The notes under the pieces were generated by a model. That model ran no database searches. It saw only the letters and a program-made list of their open reading frames with translations, and was not told the origin of the DNA. Shown piece after piece: positions 1-9,839 of a stretch of DNA of 44,176 nucleotides (its first letter is position 1; the number at the start of each line of letters is the position of its first letter). The DNA is taken from contig NZ_NIWU01000012.1 of NCBI RefSeq assembly GCF_002236105.1, positions 1-44,176 of the forward strand, given 5' to 3'. The position numbers and the translations under genes are program-made. The DNA comes from Pseudomonas umsongensis. Lineage in GTDB: Bacteria > Pseudomonadota > Gammaproteobacteria > Pseudomonadales > Pseudomonadaceae.

Positions 1-164
1 GGCGCTTCGATGAACTGAAGCAACCTGCTGCCGAAAACTGCGTAACTCATTGTTTACCAAGGAGTTTTCCGTTTCGACTGCGCCGGAAGTGGGGCGAATT
101 ATAGGCTTCCAGAATCTGCCGTCAACCGCTATTTTCACAAAACTGTCATATAGGTATAAAAGCC
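1..164. other. Non-coding stretch at window edge
   Basis: No convincing gene is seen. The stretch is more AT-rich than its surroundings near 95-170 and holds a GGGGCGAATTATAGG segment. From memory this resembles sequence often found near stable-RNA operons in Pseudomonas, but no RNA gene is visible here, so that link is weak. Confidence 0.3.
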
Positions 165-199
165 CACAAAACAAAAGGCCGACCCTATGGGTCGGCCTT
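165..199 (-). terminator. Rho-independent terminator of the bauA-mmsA unit
   Basis: A perfect 11-bp stem (175-185 with 189-199, loop TAT) is followed on the minus strand by TTGTTTTGTG. It lies 15 bp past the stop codon of the minus-strand dehydrogenase gene, which is where a factor-independent terminator is expected. The plus strand lacks a clean T-tract after the stem, so it acts in one direction. Confidence 0.85.
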
Positions 200-213
200 C
201 TTTACCCTTCTAC

Positions 214-1707
<1,494 letters not shown>

Positions 1708-1782
1708 GGAAGCTCCTGAAAAGTTGTCCACAGGCGCGCCCAAATCGCGCACCCGTTTCTTGTAGGTATATAGAAGAAGAAA

Positions 1783-3132
1783 TCAGTCGATCTTGCCCAG
1801 CACTTCGCCGACTGCGTCGAACAGACGATCCAGGTCCTGCGGCTTGCTGTTGAACGTTGGGCCGAACTGCAGGGTGTCGCCGCCGAAACGCACGTAGAAA
1901 CCTGCTTTCCACAAGGCCATGCCCGCTTCGAACGGGCGCACGATGGCGTCGCCGTCACGTGGCGCGATCTGGATCGCCCCCGCCAGGCCAAAGTTACGGA
2001 TGTCGATGATGTTCTTGGTGCCCTTTAGGCCGTGCAGCGCGTTTTCGAAATGCGGTGCGACTTCGGCGACGCTCTGTACCAGGTTTTCCTTTTGCAGCAG
2101 GTCGAGTGCCGCCAGGCCCGCTGCGCACGCCACCGGGTGCGCGGAATAGGTATAGCCGTGGGGGAATTCCACCGCGTATTCAGGCGTCGGCTGATTCATG
2201 AAGGTCTGGTAGATCTCGGAGCTGGCAATCACCGCGCCCATCGGGATCGCGCCGTTGGTGACTTGCTTGGCGATGCACATCAGGTCTGGGGTAACGCCAA
2301 AGGTGTCGGCACCGAACATGTTGCCGGTACGGCCGAAACCGGTGATCACTTCGTCAAACACCAGCAGGATGCTGTGCTGATCGCAGATCTCGCGCAGGCG
2401 CTTGAGGTAACCCTGTGGCGGCACCAGTACGCCAGCGGAACCGGCCATGGGCTCGACGAACACCGCCGCAATGTTCGAGGCATCGTGCAGTTCGATCAGC
2501 TTGAGCAGTTCATCAGCCAGGGCGATACCGCCCTGCTCCGGCATGCCACGGGAGAACGCATTGCTGGCCAGCAAGGTGTGCGGCAGGTGATCGACGTCCA
2601 TCATCGCCTGGCCGAAGAGCTTGCGGTTGCCGTTCACGCCACCGAGGCTGGTGCCAGCGATGTTCACGCCGTGATAGCCACGGGCACGGCCGATCATCTT
2701 GGTCTTGGTCGACTGGCCTTTGAGGCGCCAGTAGGCTCGCACCATCTTCACTGCCGTGTCGGCGCACTCAGAACCGGAGTCGGTGAAGAACACGTGGTTC
2801 AGGTTGCCCGGCGTCAGGTCGGTGATCTTTTCCGCCAGCTGGAACGACAGCGGATGGCCGTACTGGAAGCCTGGCGAGTAGTCGAGTGTACCCAGTTGCT
2901 TGGCCACCGCCTCCTGGATTTCCTTGCGGGTGTGCCCGGCGCCGCAGGTCCACAGGCCAGACAGCGAGTCATAGACTTTGCGGCCCTTGTCGTCGATCAG
3001 CCAACTGCCCTCGGCGCCAACGATCAGGCGTGGATCGCGCTGAAAGTTACGGTTGGCGGTGTACGGCATCCAGTGAGCATCGAGCTTGAGCTGGCTGGCC
3101 AGGGATGTCGGGGCGTTTTCAGGCAAGTTCAT
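1783..3132 (-). CDS. bauA: Beta-alanine:pyruvate transaminase (omega-amino acid aminotransferase)
   Basis: A 449-aa class-III PLP aminotransferase that moves the amino group of beta-alanine to pyruvate, giving malonate semialdehyde and alanine. Visible marks are HWMPYTANRNF near the N-terminus, the LIFDEVITGFGRTG-type cofactor stretch (here VFDEVITGFGRTG), and the PLP lysine K289 in CIAKQVTNGA. The start at 3132 has a GAGG ribosome site and gives MNLPENAP; the frame runs open to 3153 but without a better start. It heads a two-gene unit with the dehydrogenase and is divergent from a LysR gene, as bauA and bauR are in P. aeruginosa. Together they turn beta-alanine, for example from uracil breakdown, into acetyl-CoA. 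Confidence 0.93.
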   Translation of the reverse strand: MNLPENAPTSLASQLKLDAHWMPYTANRNFQRDPRLIVGAEGSWLIDDKGRKVYDSLSGLWTCGAGHTRKEIQEAVAKQLGTLDYSPGFQYGHPLSFQLAEKITDLTPGNLNHVFFTDSGSECADTAVKMVRAYWRLKGQSTKTKMIGRARGYHGVNIAGTSLGGVNGNRKLFGQAMMDVDHLPHTLLASNAFSRGMPEQGGIALADELLKLIELHDASNIAAVFVEPMAGSAGVLVPPQGYLKRLREICDQHSILLVFDEVITGFGRTGNMFGADTFGVTPDLMCIAKQVTNGAIPMGAVIASSEIYQTFMNQPTPEYAVEFPHGYTYSAHPVACAAGLAALDLLQKENLVQSVAEVAPHFENALHGLKGTKNIIDIRNFGLAGAIQIAPRDGDAIVRPFEAGMALWKAGFYVRFGGDTLQFGPTFNSKPQDLDRLFDAVGEVLGKID

Positions 3133-3269
3133 GGGTGAAACCTCGCAAGGCAATAAGCGCGTAGGGATTAAAAACCGCTGTTGCAGCTAAGTTGCCACGG
3201 GGATAAAGTCGGTGAAATCCAACTTTTGTAACCTTCAGTCAGCCAATCACTAAACTATCGAGTAAGCGC
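3133..3269. promoter_or_regulatory. Divergent bauA/bauR promoter region
   Basis: The 137-bp gap between two divergent genes must carry both promoters. It holds an inverted pair AAGTTG (3189-3194) and CAACTT (3220-3225), a possible part of a LysR binding region. No strong -35/-10 pair was assigned. Confidence 0.45.
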
Positions 3270-4190
3270 ATGAGCACCCGTCGTCCCGATCCACTGGCAC
3301 AAGTCAGCGACTTCGATATCCGTCTGCTGCGGATCTTTCGCAGCGTGGTCGAATGCGGCGGCTTCTCCGCAGCTGAAAGCGTACTCGGCATCGGTCGATC
3401 AGCAATCAGCCAGCAAATGAGTGACCTGGAACAGCGCCTGGGTTTGCGTCTGTGCCAACGCGGGCGCGCCGGATTTTCCCTGACCGAAGAAGGTCGCGAG
3501 GTTTATCAATCGGCGTTGCAACTATTGAGCGCACTGGAAAGTTTCCGCACCGAGGTCAACGGCCTGCACCAACATCTGCGCGGCGAGTTGACCATCGGCC
3601 TGACAGACAACCTGGTGACGCTGCCGCACATGCGCATTACCCATGCCCTGGCGCAATTGAAGGAGCGCGGACCGGATGTGCAGATTCAGATCCGGATGAT
3701 CGCGCCCAACGAAGTGGAGCAAGGCGTTCTCGACGGTCGACTGCACGTCGGTGTGGTGCCACAGGCAAGTGCGCTGTCCGGGCTGGAGTATCAACCGCTC
3801 TACAGCGAACGCTCGCTGCTGTATTGCGCGGTGGGCCATCCGCTGTTTTATGTCGATGACAGGCAACTGGACGATGCACGCCTCAATAGCCAGGACGCGA
3901 TTGCCCCGACCTTCCGTTTGCCGGCGGACATCCAGGCTCATTATCAAGCGCTCAATTGCACCGCCAGCGCATCGGATCGTGAAGGCATGGCCTTTCTGAT
4001 CCTGACCGGGCGCTATATCGGTTATCTGCCGGATCACTATGCGAGTCTTTGGGTGCAACAGGGACGCTTGCGGGCGCTGAAAGCCAAGACGCGTTTTTAT
4101 GACCTGAGTCTTGCCTCGGTCACGCGTAAGGGGCGTCGTCCGCACCTGGTGCTGGAAAGCTTCCTGGAGAGCCTGGCCGCGACACGCTGA
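3270..4190 (+). CDS. bauR: LysR-type regulator, likely BauR (beta-alanine catabolism)
   Basis: A 306-aa LysR-family regulator. The N-terminal helix-turn-helix is clear (about residues 17-75: DIRLLRIFRSVVECGGFSAAESVLGIGRSAISQQMSDLEQRLGLR in pieces), followed by a periplasmic-binding-like effector domain from about residue 98. It sits divergent to bauA with 137 bp between starts, the usual LysR arrangement, so activation of the bauA unit in response to beta-alanine is the likely role. That role is established for P. aeruginosa BauR and is transferred here by position and family. The upstream ribosome site is weak (GAGTAAG). Confidence 0.85.
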   Translation: MSTRRPDPLAQVSDFDIRLLRIFRSVVECGGFSAAESVLGIGRSAISQQMSDLEQRLGLRLCQRGRAGFSLTEEGREVYQSALQLLSALESFRTEVNGLHQHLRGELTIGLTDNLVTLPHMRITHALAQLKERGPDVQIQIRMIAPNEVEQGVLDGRLHVGVVPQASALSGLEYQPLYSERSLLYCAVGHPLFYVDDRQLDDARLNSQDAIAPTFRLPADIQAHYQALNCTASASDREGMAFLILTGRYIGYLPDHYASLWVQQGRLRALKAKTRFYDLSLASVTRKGRRPHLVLESFLESLAATR

Positions 4191-4278
4191 CAGGGGTTTT
4201 TCTTAACGGGACTTGTCTGGAACCTGTGGGTGCGCTATCAACGTCAAGGCCCGCAACCCCTCTTGATCGGAAGTGCCC

Positions 4279-4929
4279 ATGACCTTTGAAGTCCCAGCTC
4301 ACAGCGGCAAGCCCGCCAGCCGCATTCGTCAGAAAAACGAAGAGACCATCATCAAGGCCGCCGAGGACGAGTTCGCCCGTCACGGGTTCAAGGGCACCAG
4401 CATGAACACCATTGCCCTGAATGCCGGCTTGCCCAAAGCGAACCTGCATTATTACTTCACCAACAAACTCGGTTTGTATGTGGCGGTGCTGAGCAACATC
4501 ATCGAGTTGTGGGACAGCACCTTCAATACCCTGACCGCGCAAGACGACCCCGCCGAAGCCCTGACCCGCTATATCCGCGCGAAGATGGAGTTTTCCCGGC
4601 GCCAGCCGCAAGCGTCCCGAATCTTCGCCATGGAGGTCATCAGTGGCGGCGAATGCCTGACCGAATATTTCAACCAGGACTATCGCACCTGGTTCCAAGG
4701 CCGTGCAGCGGTGTTCCAGGCGTGGATTGACGCTGGCAAAATGGACCCGGTCGACCCGGTGCACCTGATTTTCCTGCTGTGGGGCAGCACCCAGCATTAC
4801 GCCGACTTCGCCACGCAGATCTGCCGGGTCAGTGGACGCAGCAAGCTGACCAAGCAGGACATGGAAGACGCCGGCAACAATCTGATCCGTATCATTCTCA
4901 AAGGCTGCGGCCTGACACCTTCCCTCTAA
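4279..4929 (+). CDS. TetR-family regulator, RutR/PydR-like (pyrimidine catabolism)
   Basis: A 216-aa TetR-family repressor with a helix-turn-helix at about residues 15-60 (AGLPKANLHYYFTNK) and a C-terminal ligand domain. The segment YIRAKMEFSRRQPQASRIF followed by AMEVISGG closely follows E. coli RutR, which senses uracil and thymine. ATG at 4279 is preferred over GTG at 4273 because GGAAG lies 6 bases before it. It follows bauR by 88 bp on the same strand. Its position beside beta-alanine genes fits control of reductive pyrimidine breakdown; the pyd genes themselves are not in the window, so the target is inferred. Confidence 0.82.
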   Translation: MTFEVPAHSGKPASRIRQKNEETIIKAAEDEFARHGFKGTSMNTIALNAGLPKANLHYYFTNKLGLYVAVLSNIIELWDSTFNTLTAQDDPAEALTRYIRAKMEFSRRQPQASRIFAMEVISGGECLTEYFNQDYRTWFQGRAAVFQAWIDAGKMDPVDPVHLIFLLWGSTQHYADFATQICRVSGRSKLTKQDMEDAGNNLIRIILKGCGLTPSL

Positions 4930-4936
4930 GACCACT

Positions 4937-5518
4937 ATGCCTTTTACCCTCAGCGACTTTTGCGAATACCGCGAAGAGATTCGCAAAAGCCGCTTCATCA
5001 CTTTTGCCACGCCGATCGGCAGCCCCGCCGACGCCCAGGCCTTCATCGCCCAACACAGCGATCCAAACGCTACGCACAATTGCTGGGCGTGGAAGCTCGG
5101 CGATCAATACCGCAGTACCGACGACGGCGAGCCTGGCGGCACGGCTGGCCGACCGATTCTGGCGGCCATCGAGGCCCAGGATTGCGATCAGGTCGTCGTG
5201 CTGGTCATTCGCTGGTATGGCGGCATTCAACTGGGCACCGGCGGACTGGCCCGGGCCTATGGCGGCGGTGCCAACAAGTGCCTGCAAGCGGCGCCAAAGG
5301 TTGAGTTGATCAGTCGGGTGCCGGTGCGATGCGCTTGTGCGTTCAGTGAGCTGGCGTTGGTCAAGCTGCGCGTCGCGGAACTCGACGCACTGGTGGTGCA
5401 GGAGGATTTCACGGCCAATGGCGTTGAATTGCAGTTGGCGGTGGGTGCGGGGCAGATCGCCACATTGCAATCTCTACTCGCCGACTTAAGTCGTGGACGG
5501 ATTTTGTTGCAGCGCTAG
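4937..5518 (+). CDS. yigZ: YigZ/IMPACT family protein
   Basis: A 193-aa two-domain protein: the UPF0029 (Impact N-terminal-like) domain at about residues 10-125, with TDDGEPGGTAGRPIL and RWYGGIQLGTGGLARAY, then a C-terminal DUF1949-type domain. The family is linked to translation control, with weak biochemical definition in bacteria. It starts 7 bp after the TetR stop and may be cotranscribed. The ribosome site is poor. A paired REP element begins 6 bp after its stop codon. No link to nucleobase metabolism is visible. Confidence 0.9.
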   Translation: MPFTLSDFCEYREEIRKSRFITFATPIGSPADAQAFIAQHSDPNATHNCWAWKLGDQYRSTDDGEPGGTAGRPILAAIEAQDCDQVVVLVIRWYGGIQLGTGGLARAYGGGANKCLQAAPKVELISRVPVRCACAFSELALVKLRVAELDALVVQEDFTANGVELQLAVGAGQIATLQSLLADLSRGRILLQR

Positions 5519-5524
5519 CAAGAT

Positions 5525-5603
5525 CAAAAGATCGCGGCCTGCGGCAGCTTCTACAGGGAGAACGCTATCCCGTGTAGGAGCTGCCGCAAGCTGCGATCTT
5601 TTG
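5525..5603. repeat. Paired REP element, GATCGCAGC family
   Basis: Two inverted copies of the unit GGAGCTGCCGCAGGCTGCGA (slightly diverged) are bounded by CAAAAGATCGC and GCGATCTTTTG. It lies just after the yigZ stop. Close relatives occur at 15383-15467 and 33889-33976. Confidence 0.9.
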
Positions 5604-5660
5604 GAGCACTGCGCTTTTTGCACTTATCGCCTAGTTGCCCACATCTGCTGTGCACCCGCC

Positions 5661-5669
5661 TGTGGATAA
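5661..5669 (-). promoter_or_regulatory. DnaA box (TTATCCACA)
   Basis: A perfect match to the high-affinity DnaA box, read on the minus strand. It is the first of three in 433 bp. Confidence 0.55.
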
Positions 5670-5862
5670 CCTGAGCACATACCGCTGTAACCCTTCTGTC
5701 ATGCGGCTTTGCGGGCTTTGCTCATTTTTCGTCCATTTCCTCTTTAAAACTGCTAAATACAAATGAAAACAATCAGTTAGGTTGGTTTAGCACTTTTAGA
5801 AGAAAGCCGCCCCGCGCTTATGCCCACCCTTTGAGCTTGCGCACAAATACTGTGGAACAATC

Positions 5863-5871
5863 TGTGGATAA
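5863..5871 (-). promoter_or_regulatory. DnaA box (TTATCCACA)
   Basis: A perfect match on the minus strand, 202 bp from the first. A near copy (TGTGGAACA) begins 12 bp to its left. Confidence 0.55.
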
Positions 5872-6084
5872 CCCGTTCATGGCTGGCGCGGCTGCATATC
5901 GGGCATGGCTTGCGGTCATGTGCTCATTTTTTGATCAAAGGCAGATGCGCAAAACGGGAGCGGATCAACGGCGTTGCACTCAAGTGGTGCCTGGCTCGCG
6001 ATCAACTCAAACCCGGCACCGAGCGCAATGCCCAGACACAAGGACTTCCAGAATATTTCCTGACCTGATGGCCAGAAAATTGCT

Positions 6085-6093
6085 TTATCCACA
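6085..6093 (+). promoter_or_regulatory. DnaA box (TTATCCACA)
   Basis: A perfect match on the plus strand, ending 29 bp before the start codon of the ABC transporter ATPase gene, so it could overlap the promoter or leader of that gene. Confidence 0.55.
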
Positions 6094-6122
6094 GGCATCA
6101 ATTCAATCGAATCGAGCCTGTC

Positions 6123-7676
6123 ATGCCCACCGCCGATCCAACGCCCCGTCTGCAACTGAGCAACATCAGTAAACGCTACCCCGGCTGCCTGGCCAACGAT
6201 GCCATCGACCTGACTATCGCCCCCGGTGAAATCCACGCGTTGCTCGGCGAAAACGGTGCCGGCAAAAGCACCTTGATGAAAATCATCTACGGCGTCGTCC
6301 ATGCCGATGCTGGCGAGATTTTCTGGCATGGCCAGCCCGTGAACCTGCGCAATCCGGCCCAGGCTCGCGAACTGGGGATCGGCATGGTGTTCCAGCACTT
6401 CTCGCTGTTCGAAACCCTGAGCGTGGCGCAGAACATCGCACTGGCCATGGGGGCGGCGGCAGGCTCGCCCAGCCAGCTTGAACGCAAGATTGATGATGTG
6501 TCACAACGCTACGGCATGTCGCTGGAGCCGCAGCGACTGGTGCACAGCCTGTCCATCGGCGAACGGCAACGGGTGGAAATTATTCGCTGCCTGATGCAGG
6601 ACATCCGCTTGTTGATTCTCGACGAACCGACCTCGGTGCTGACTCCGCAGGAGGCCGAGGACTTGTTCGTGACCCTGCGTCGACTGGCCGCCGAGGGCTG
6701 CAGCATTTTGTTCATCAGCCACAAACTCGCCGAAGTGCGCGCGCTTTGCCACAGCGCTACCGTGTTGCGCGGCGGGCGAGTCGCCGGGCATTGCGTACCG
6801 GCCGACTACTCGGATCGGCAACTGGCGTGCCTGATGGTTGGCGAAGCGGCGGAGTTGATCGACGATTACACGAAGGTGGCCGGCAGCGATGTTTTTTTGA
6901 ACATACAAGGTTTGTCGTGGCACAACCCGGACCCGTTCGGTTGCTCGCTCAAGGCCATCGACCTTGCCGTGCGCAGCGGTGAAATCGTCGGCATCGCCGG
7001 TGTCGCCGGCAATGGTCAGGACGAGCTGCTGGCGTTGCTCAGCGGCGAAGAACGACTGAGCCGCAATGAGGCTGCAACCATCAGCTTTGGCGGCGAACCG
7101 GTTGCGCATCTACGTGCCGATGCCCGTCGCCAACGCGGAATGGCTTTCGTTCCGGCCGAACGACTGGGGCATGGCGCCGTGCCGGATCTGAGCCTGGCGG
7201 ACAACGCCCTGCTCAGCGCATTCCAGCACGGTCTGGTGAGCAAGGGGCTGATCCAGCGCAGCAAGGTCCAGGCGCTCGCGCAAGAGATCATTCGCCGCTT
7301 CGGGGTCAAGACTTCCGGCCCCCATGCACCAGCCCGCAGCCTATCTGGCGGTAACTTGCAGAAATTCATTCTGGGCCGGGAAATACTTCAACAACCGAAA
7401 TTGCTGGTGGCTGCGCACCCGACCTGGGGCGTGGATGTCGGCGCGGCCGCGACCATTCACCGGGCGCTAATTGCTCTGCGCGATGCCGGCGCGGCAATCC
7501 TGGTGATTTCCGAAGACCTCGAAGAATTGTTCCAGATCAGCGACCGCCTCGGCGCCTTGTGCAGCGGCCAGTTATCACCGCTCAAGGCCACAGTCGACAC
7601 TCGCCTGACCGATGTCGGTGGCTGGATGGCCGGCCAGTTCGACGCCCCTCAATTGCCCGCCTACGCCACACGCTAA
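6123..7676 (+). CDS. Nucleoside-type ABC transporter, double ATP-binding protein
   Basis: A 517-aa fused ATPase of the class that works with Bmp-family binding proteins (NupA/YufO type). The first nucleotide-binding domain has a full Walker A (GENGAGKST, K48), signature LSIGERQRVEI and Walker B LLILDEPTSVL. In the second, the Walker A is degenerate (GVAGNGQDE, Q299 in place of lysine), with signature LSGGNLQKFI. A degenerate second site is usual for this class, as in RbsA. It heads an operon with two permeases and corresponds by position to P. aeruginosa PA0136. It likely imports nucleosides or purines across the inner membrane. The ribosome site at the start is weak. Confidence 0.9.
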   Translation: MPTADPTPRLQLSNISKRYPGCLANDAIDLTIAPGEIHALLGENGAGKSTLMKIIYGVVHADAGEIFWHGQPVNLRNPAQARELGIGMVFQHFSLFETLSVAQNIALAMGAAAGSPSQLERKIDDVSQRYGMSLEPQRLVHSLSIGERQRVEIIRCLMQDIRLLILDEPTSVLTPQEAEDLFVTLRRLAAEGCSILFISHKLAEVRALCHSATVLRGGRVAGHCVPADYSDRQLACLMVGEAAELIDDYTKVAGSDVFLNIQGLSWHNPDPFGCSLKAIDLAVRSGEIVGIAGVAGNGQDELLALLSGEERLSRNEAATISFGGEPVAHLRADARRQRGMAFVPAERLGHGAVPDLSLADNALLSAFQHGLVSKGLIQRSKVQALAQEIIRRFGVKTSGPHAPARSLSGGNLQKFILGREILQQPKLLVAAHPTWGVDVGAAATIHRALIALRDAGAAILVISEDLEELFQISDRLGALCSGQLSPLKATVDTRLTDVGGWMAGQFDAPQLPAYATR

Positions 7677-7686
7677 CGGAGTTCAC

Positions 7687-8799
7687 ATGCTGCTTTCTCT
7701 TGAACCACGTGGCCAGCAATCGAGCCTGATGCTGTGGTGCTCGCCGTTGTTGGCGGCGGCCCTGACCCTGGGCAGTGGCTCATTGCTGTTTATCGCCTTG
7801 GGCCACGATCCATTGCTGACTTTGCATACGCTGTTGGTCGCGCCGATCAGCGACCTGTACGGGCTCTCCGAGTGGCTGGTCAAAGCGTTACCAATTCTGC
7901 TCTGCGCGCTGGGCCTGGCCGTTGCCTACCAGGCGCGGATCTGGAACATCGGCGCCGAAGGCCAACTGCTGCTCGGCGCCTTGGCCGGCAGCGTGCTGGC
8001 GGTGAACTTCATCGAGGTGCAAAGCCGCTGGGCACTGTTCGTGATCCTGCTTGCCGGAACCCTGGCCGGTGCCGCGTGGGCAGGGCTGACAGCGTGGTTG
8101 CGAACTCGCTTCAACGCCAATGAAATCCTCACCAGCATCATGCTCAACTACATCGCGTTGAACCTGCTGTTGTATTGCGTCCACGGTCCGCTGAAAGATC
8201 CGCAGGGTTTCAATTTTCCGCAGTCGGCGATGTTCGGTGACGCCAGCCGCTTGCCACTGTTAATGGAAGACGGTCGAATTCACGCAGGCGTGTACTTCGC
8301 CCTGCTCGCCCTGGTGGCGGTGTGGGTGCTGTTGCACAAAAGCTTCGTCGGGTTCCAGATCAAAGTGCTTGGGCTGGACAAGCGCGCGGCTGGCTTCGCC
8401 GGCTTTCGAGAAAAACGCCTGGTCTGGCTGGTGCTGTTGGTCAGCGGTGGCCTCGCGGGCTTGGCGGGTGCATGTGAGGTGACCGGGCCGATCGGGCAAT
8501 TGGTACCGCAAGTGTCCCCGGGCTACGGCTACGCAGCGATCACCGTAGCGTTTCTCGGGCGCTTGAACCCGGTTGGCATTCTCGTTTCCAGCTTGTTGAT
8601 GGCGTTGCTTTACATCGGTGGCGAGAGTGCGCAAATGAGCTTGAACCTGCCGCAAGCGATCACCCAACTGTTCCAGGGGATGATGCTGTTTTTCCTGCTG
8701 GCCTGTGATGTGCTGATTCTCTACCGCCCCCGCTTGAACCTGCGCAGGAAACGCCGTGCACTCGCCACTGCCGTACAACAACAAGTAGGGGCCCTGTGA
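7687..8799 (+). CDS. ABC transporter permease 1 (nucleoside type)
   Basis: A 370-aa integral membrane protein of the branched-chain/ribose-type permease family (BPD_transp_2). It has about 8-10 hydrophobic spans and the signature NIGAEGQLLLGAL at about residues 83-95. The start at 7687 has GGAG 7 bases upstream and lies 10 bp past the ATPase stop; the frame extends back to 7612 but that would overlap the ATPase. Its stop TGA overlaps the next start (TGATG). It pairs with the second permease to form the membrane channel. Confidence 0.9.
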   Translation: MLLSLEPRGQQSSLMLWCSPLLAAALTLGSGSLLFIALGHDPLLTLHTLLVAPISDLYGLSEWLVKALPILLCALGLAVAYQARIWNIGAEGQLLLGALAGSVLAVNFIEVQSRWALFVILLAGTLAGAAWAGLTAWLRTRFNANEILTSIMLNYIALNLLLYCVHGPLKDPQGFNFPQSAMFGDASRLPLLMEDGRIHAGVYFALLALVAVWVLLHKSFVGFQIKVLGLDKRAAGFAGFREKRLVWLVLLVSGGLAGLAGACEVTGPIGQLVPQVSPGYGYAAITVAFLGRLNPVGILVSSLLMALLYIGGESAQMSLNLPQAITQLFQGMMLFFLLACDVLILYRPRLNLRRKRRALATAVQQQVGAL

Positions 8800-9725
8800 T
8801 GGATATCGATCTGCTGAGTAACATTTTCTACGCCATGGTTCGCTGCGGTACACCGCTGTTGCTGGTGGCGCTGGGCGAACTGGTCTGCGAGAAAAGCGGC
8901 GTACTCAATCTGGGCCAGGAAGGGATGATGCTGTTTGGCGCGGTGATGGGGTTCATCATCGCGTTCAGCACCGGCAACCTGTGGCTCGGGGTATTGCTGG
9001 CGATGTTCGCCGGGATGCTGTTGTCATCGTTGTTCGCTCTGGTGGCGCTGGTCTTCAATGCCAACCAGGTCGCCACGGGGCTGGCCCTGACGATCTTCGG
9101 CGTGGGGTTGTCGAGCTTTGTCGGTGCGGCGTGGGTTGGCAAACCGCTAACGGGCTTCGAGCCGGTGGCACTCCCTTATTTGAGCGAGATACCGCTGATC
9201 GGACGAATGCTGTTCGCCCAGGATCTGCTGGTGTACCTGTCATTCGTGCTGTTTGCGCTGGTGGCCTGGGTGACGCTGCAGACCCGCGTCGGGCTGATCA
9301 TCCAGGCGGTCGGGGAAAACCCGGATGCGGCCAGCGCAATGGGTTTGCCGGTGTTGGCCGTGCGCGCATTGGCGGTGTTGTTTGGCGGCGCGATGGCGGG
9401 ACTTGCCGGCGCGTACCTGTCGCTGGCCTACACACCGATGTGGGCGGAAAACATGAGCGCCGGCCGCGGCTGGATTGCCCTGGCGCTGGTGGTATTCGCC
9501 AGTTGGCGGGTATGGCGCTTGCTGCTGGGCGCGTACCTGTTCGGACTCGCCAGTATCCTGCACCTGGTGGCGCAAGGGCTGGGGCTGGCGATTCCATCAA
9601 GCTTGCTGGCGATGCTGCCGTATGTGGCGACCATAGTGGTGCTGGTGCTGCTGTCCCGGGACAAGGTGCGCACACGATTGTATGCGCCGGTTTCATTGGG
9701 GCAGCCGTGGCAGGCTGGGCATTAG
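8799..9725 (+). CDS. ABC transporter permease 2 (nucleoside type)
   Basis: A 308-aa permease of the same family as its upstream neighbour. It has the motif LNLGQEGMMLFGAV near residues 37-50 and about 8 membrane spans. ATG at 8799 overlaps the upstream stop codon by one base, so the two are translationally coupled. The expected Bmp binding protein is not next to it but at 14298, beyond five unrelated or loosely related genes. Confidence 0.9.
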   Translation: MDIDLLSNIFYAMVRCGTPLLLVALGELVCEKSGVLNLGQEGMMLFGAVMGFIIAFSTGNLWLGVLLAMFAGMLLSSLFALVALVFNANQVATGLALTIFGVGLSSFVGAAWVGKPLTGFEPVALPYLSEIPLIGRMLFAQDLLVYLSFVLFALVAWVTLQTRVGLIIQAVGENPDAASAMGLPVLAVRALAVLFGGAMAGLAGAYLSLAYTPMWAENMSAGRGWIALALVVFASWRVWRLLLGAYLFGLASILHLVAQGLGLAIPSSLLAMLPYVATIVVLVLLSRDKVRTRLYAPVSLGQPWQAGH

Positions 9726-9739
9726 CAGTTGTCTGGTCT

Positions 9740-9839
9740 GGCCTCTTCGCGGGCAAGCCCGCTCCCACATATGCGCGTGCGCCGCTATTAATGTGTCTGG
9801 CGCAGTCCCTGTGGGAGCGGGCTTGCCCGCGAAGAGGCC
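9740..9839. repeat. Paired REP element, GGGCTTGCCCGC family
   Basis: Two inverted copies of about 29 bp (9740-9769 and 9810-9839) read GGCCTCTTCGCGGGCAAGCC and onward, and the reverse. They lie 14 bp after the permease stop. The 3' end of the minus-strand membrane protein gene reads through the second copy. Confidence 0.92.

Larger units (their letters stand above)
5604..6122. other. 519-bp intergenic region with three DnaA boxes
   Basis: No gene is convincing here; the one open frame (5831-6172) runs into the ABC gene in another frame and has no family look. Three perfect TTATCCACA sites lie at 5661-5669, 5863-5871 and 6085-6093, with an AT-rich stretch at about 5738-5806 between the first two. 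It also must carry the promoter of the transporter operon. Confidence 0.6.

Noticed and set aside
1725..1733. TTGTCCACA as a fourth DnaA box between bauA and mmsA
   Set aside because: It differs from consensus at one base and is isolated; such near matches are expected by chance.
5831..6172. 113-aa plus-strand open frame in the DnaA-box gap
   Set aside because: It runs into the ABC ATPase gene in another frame, has low-complexity composition unlike a folded protein, and no good ribosome site.
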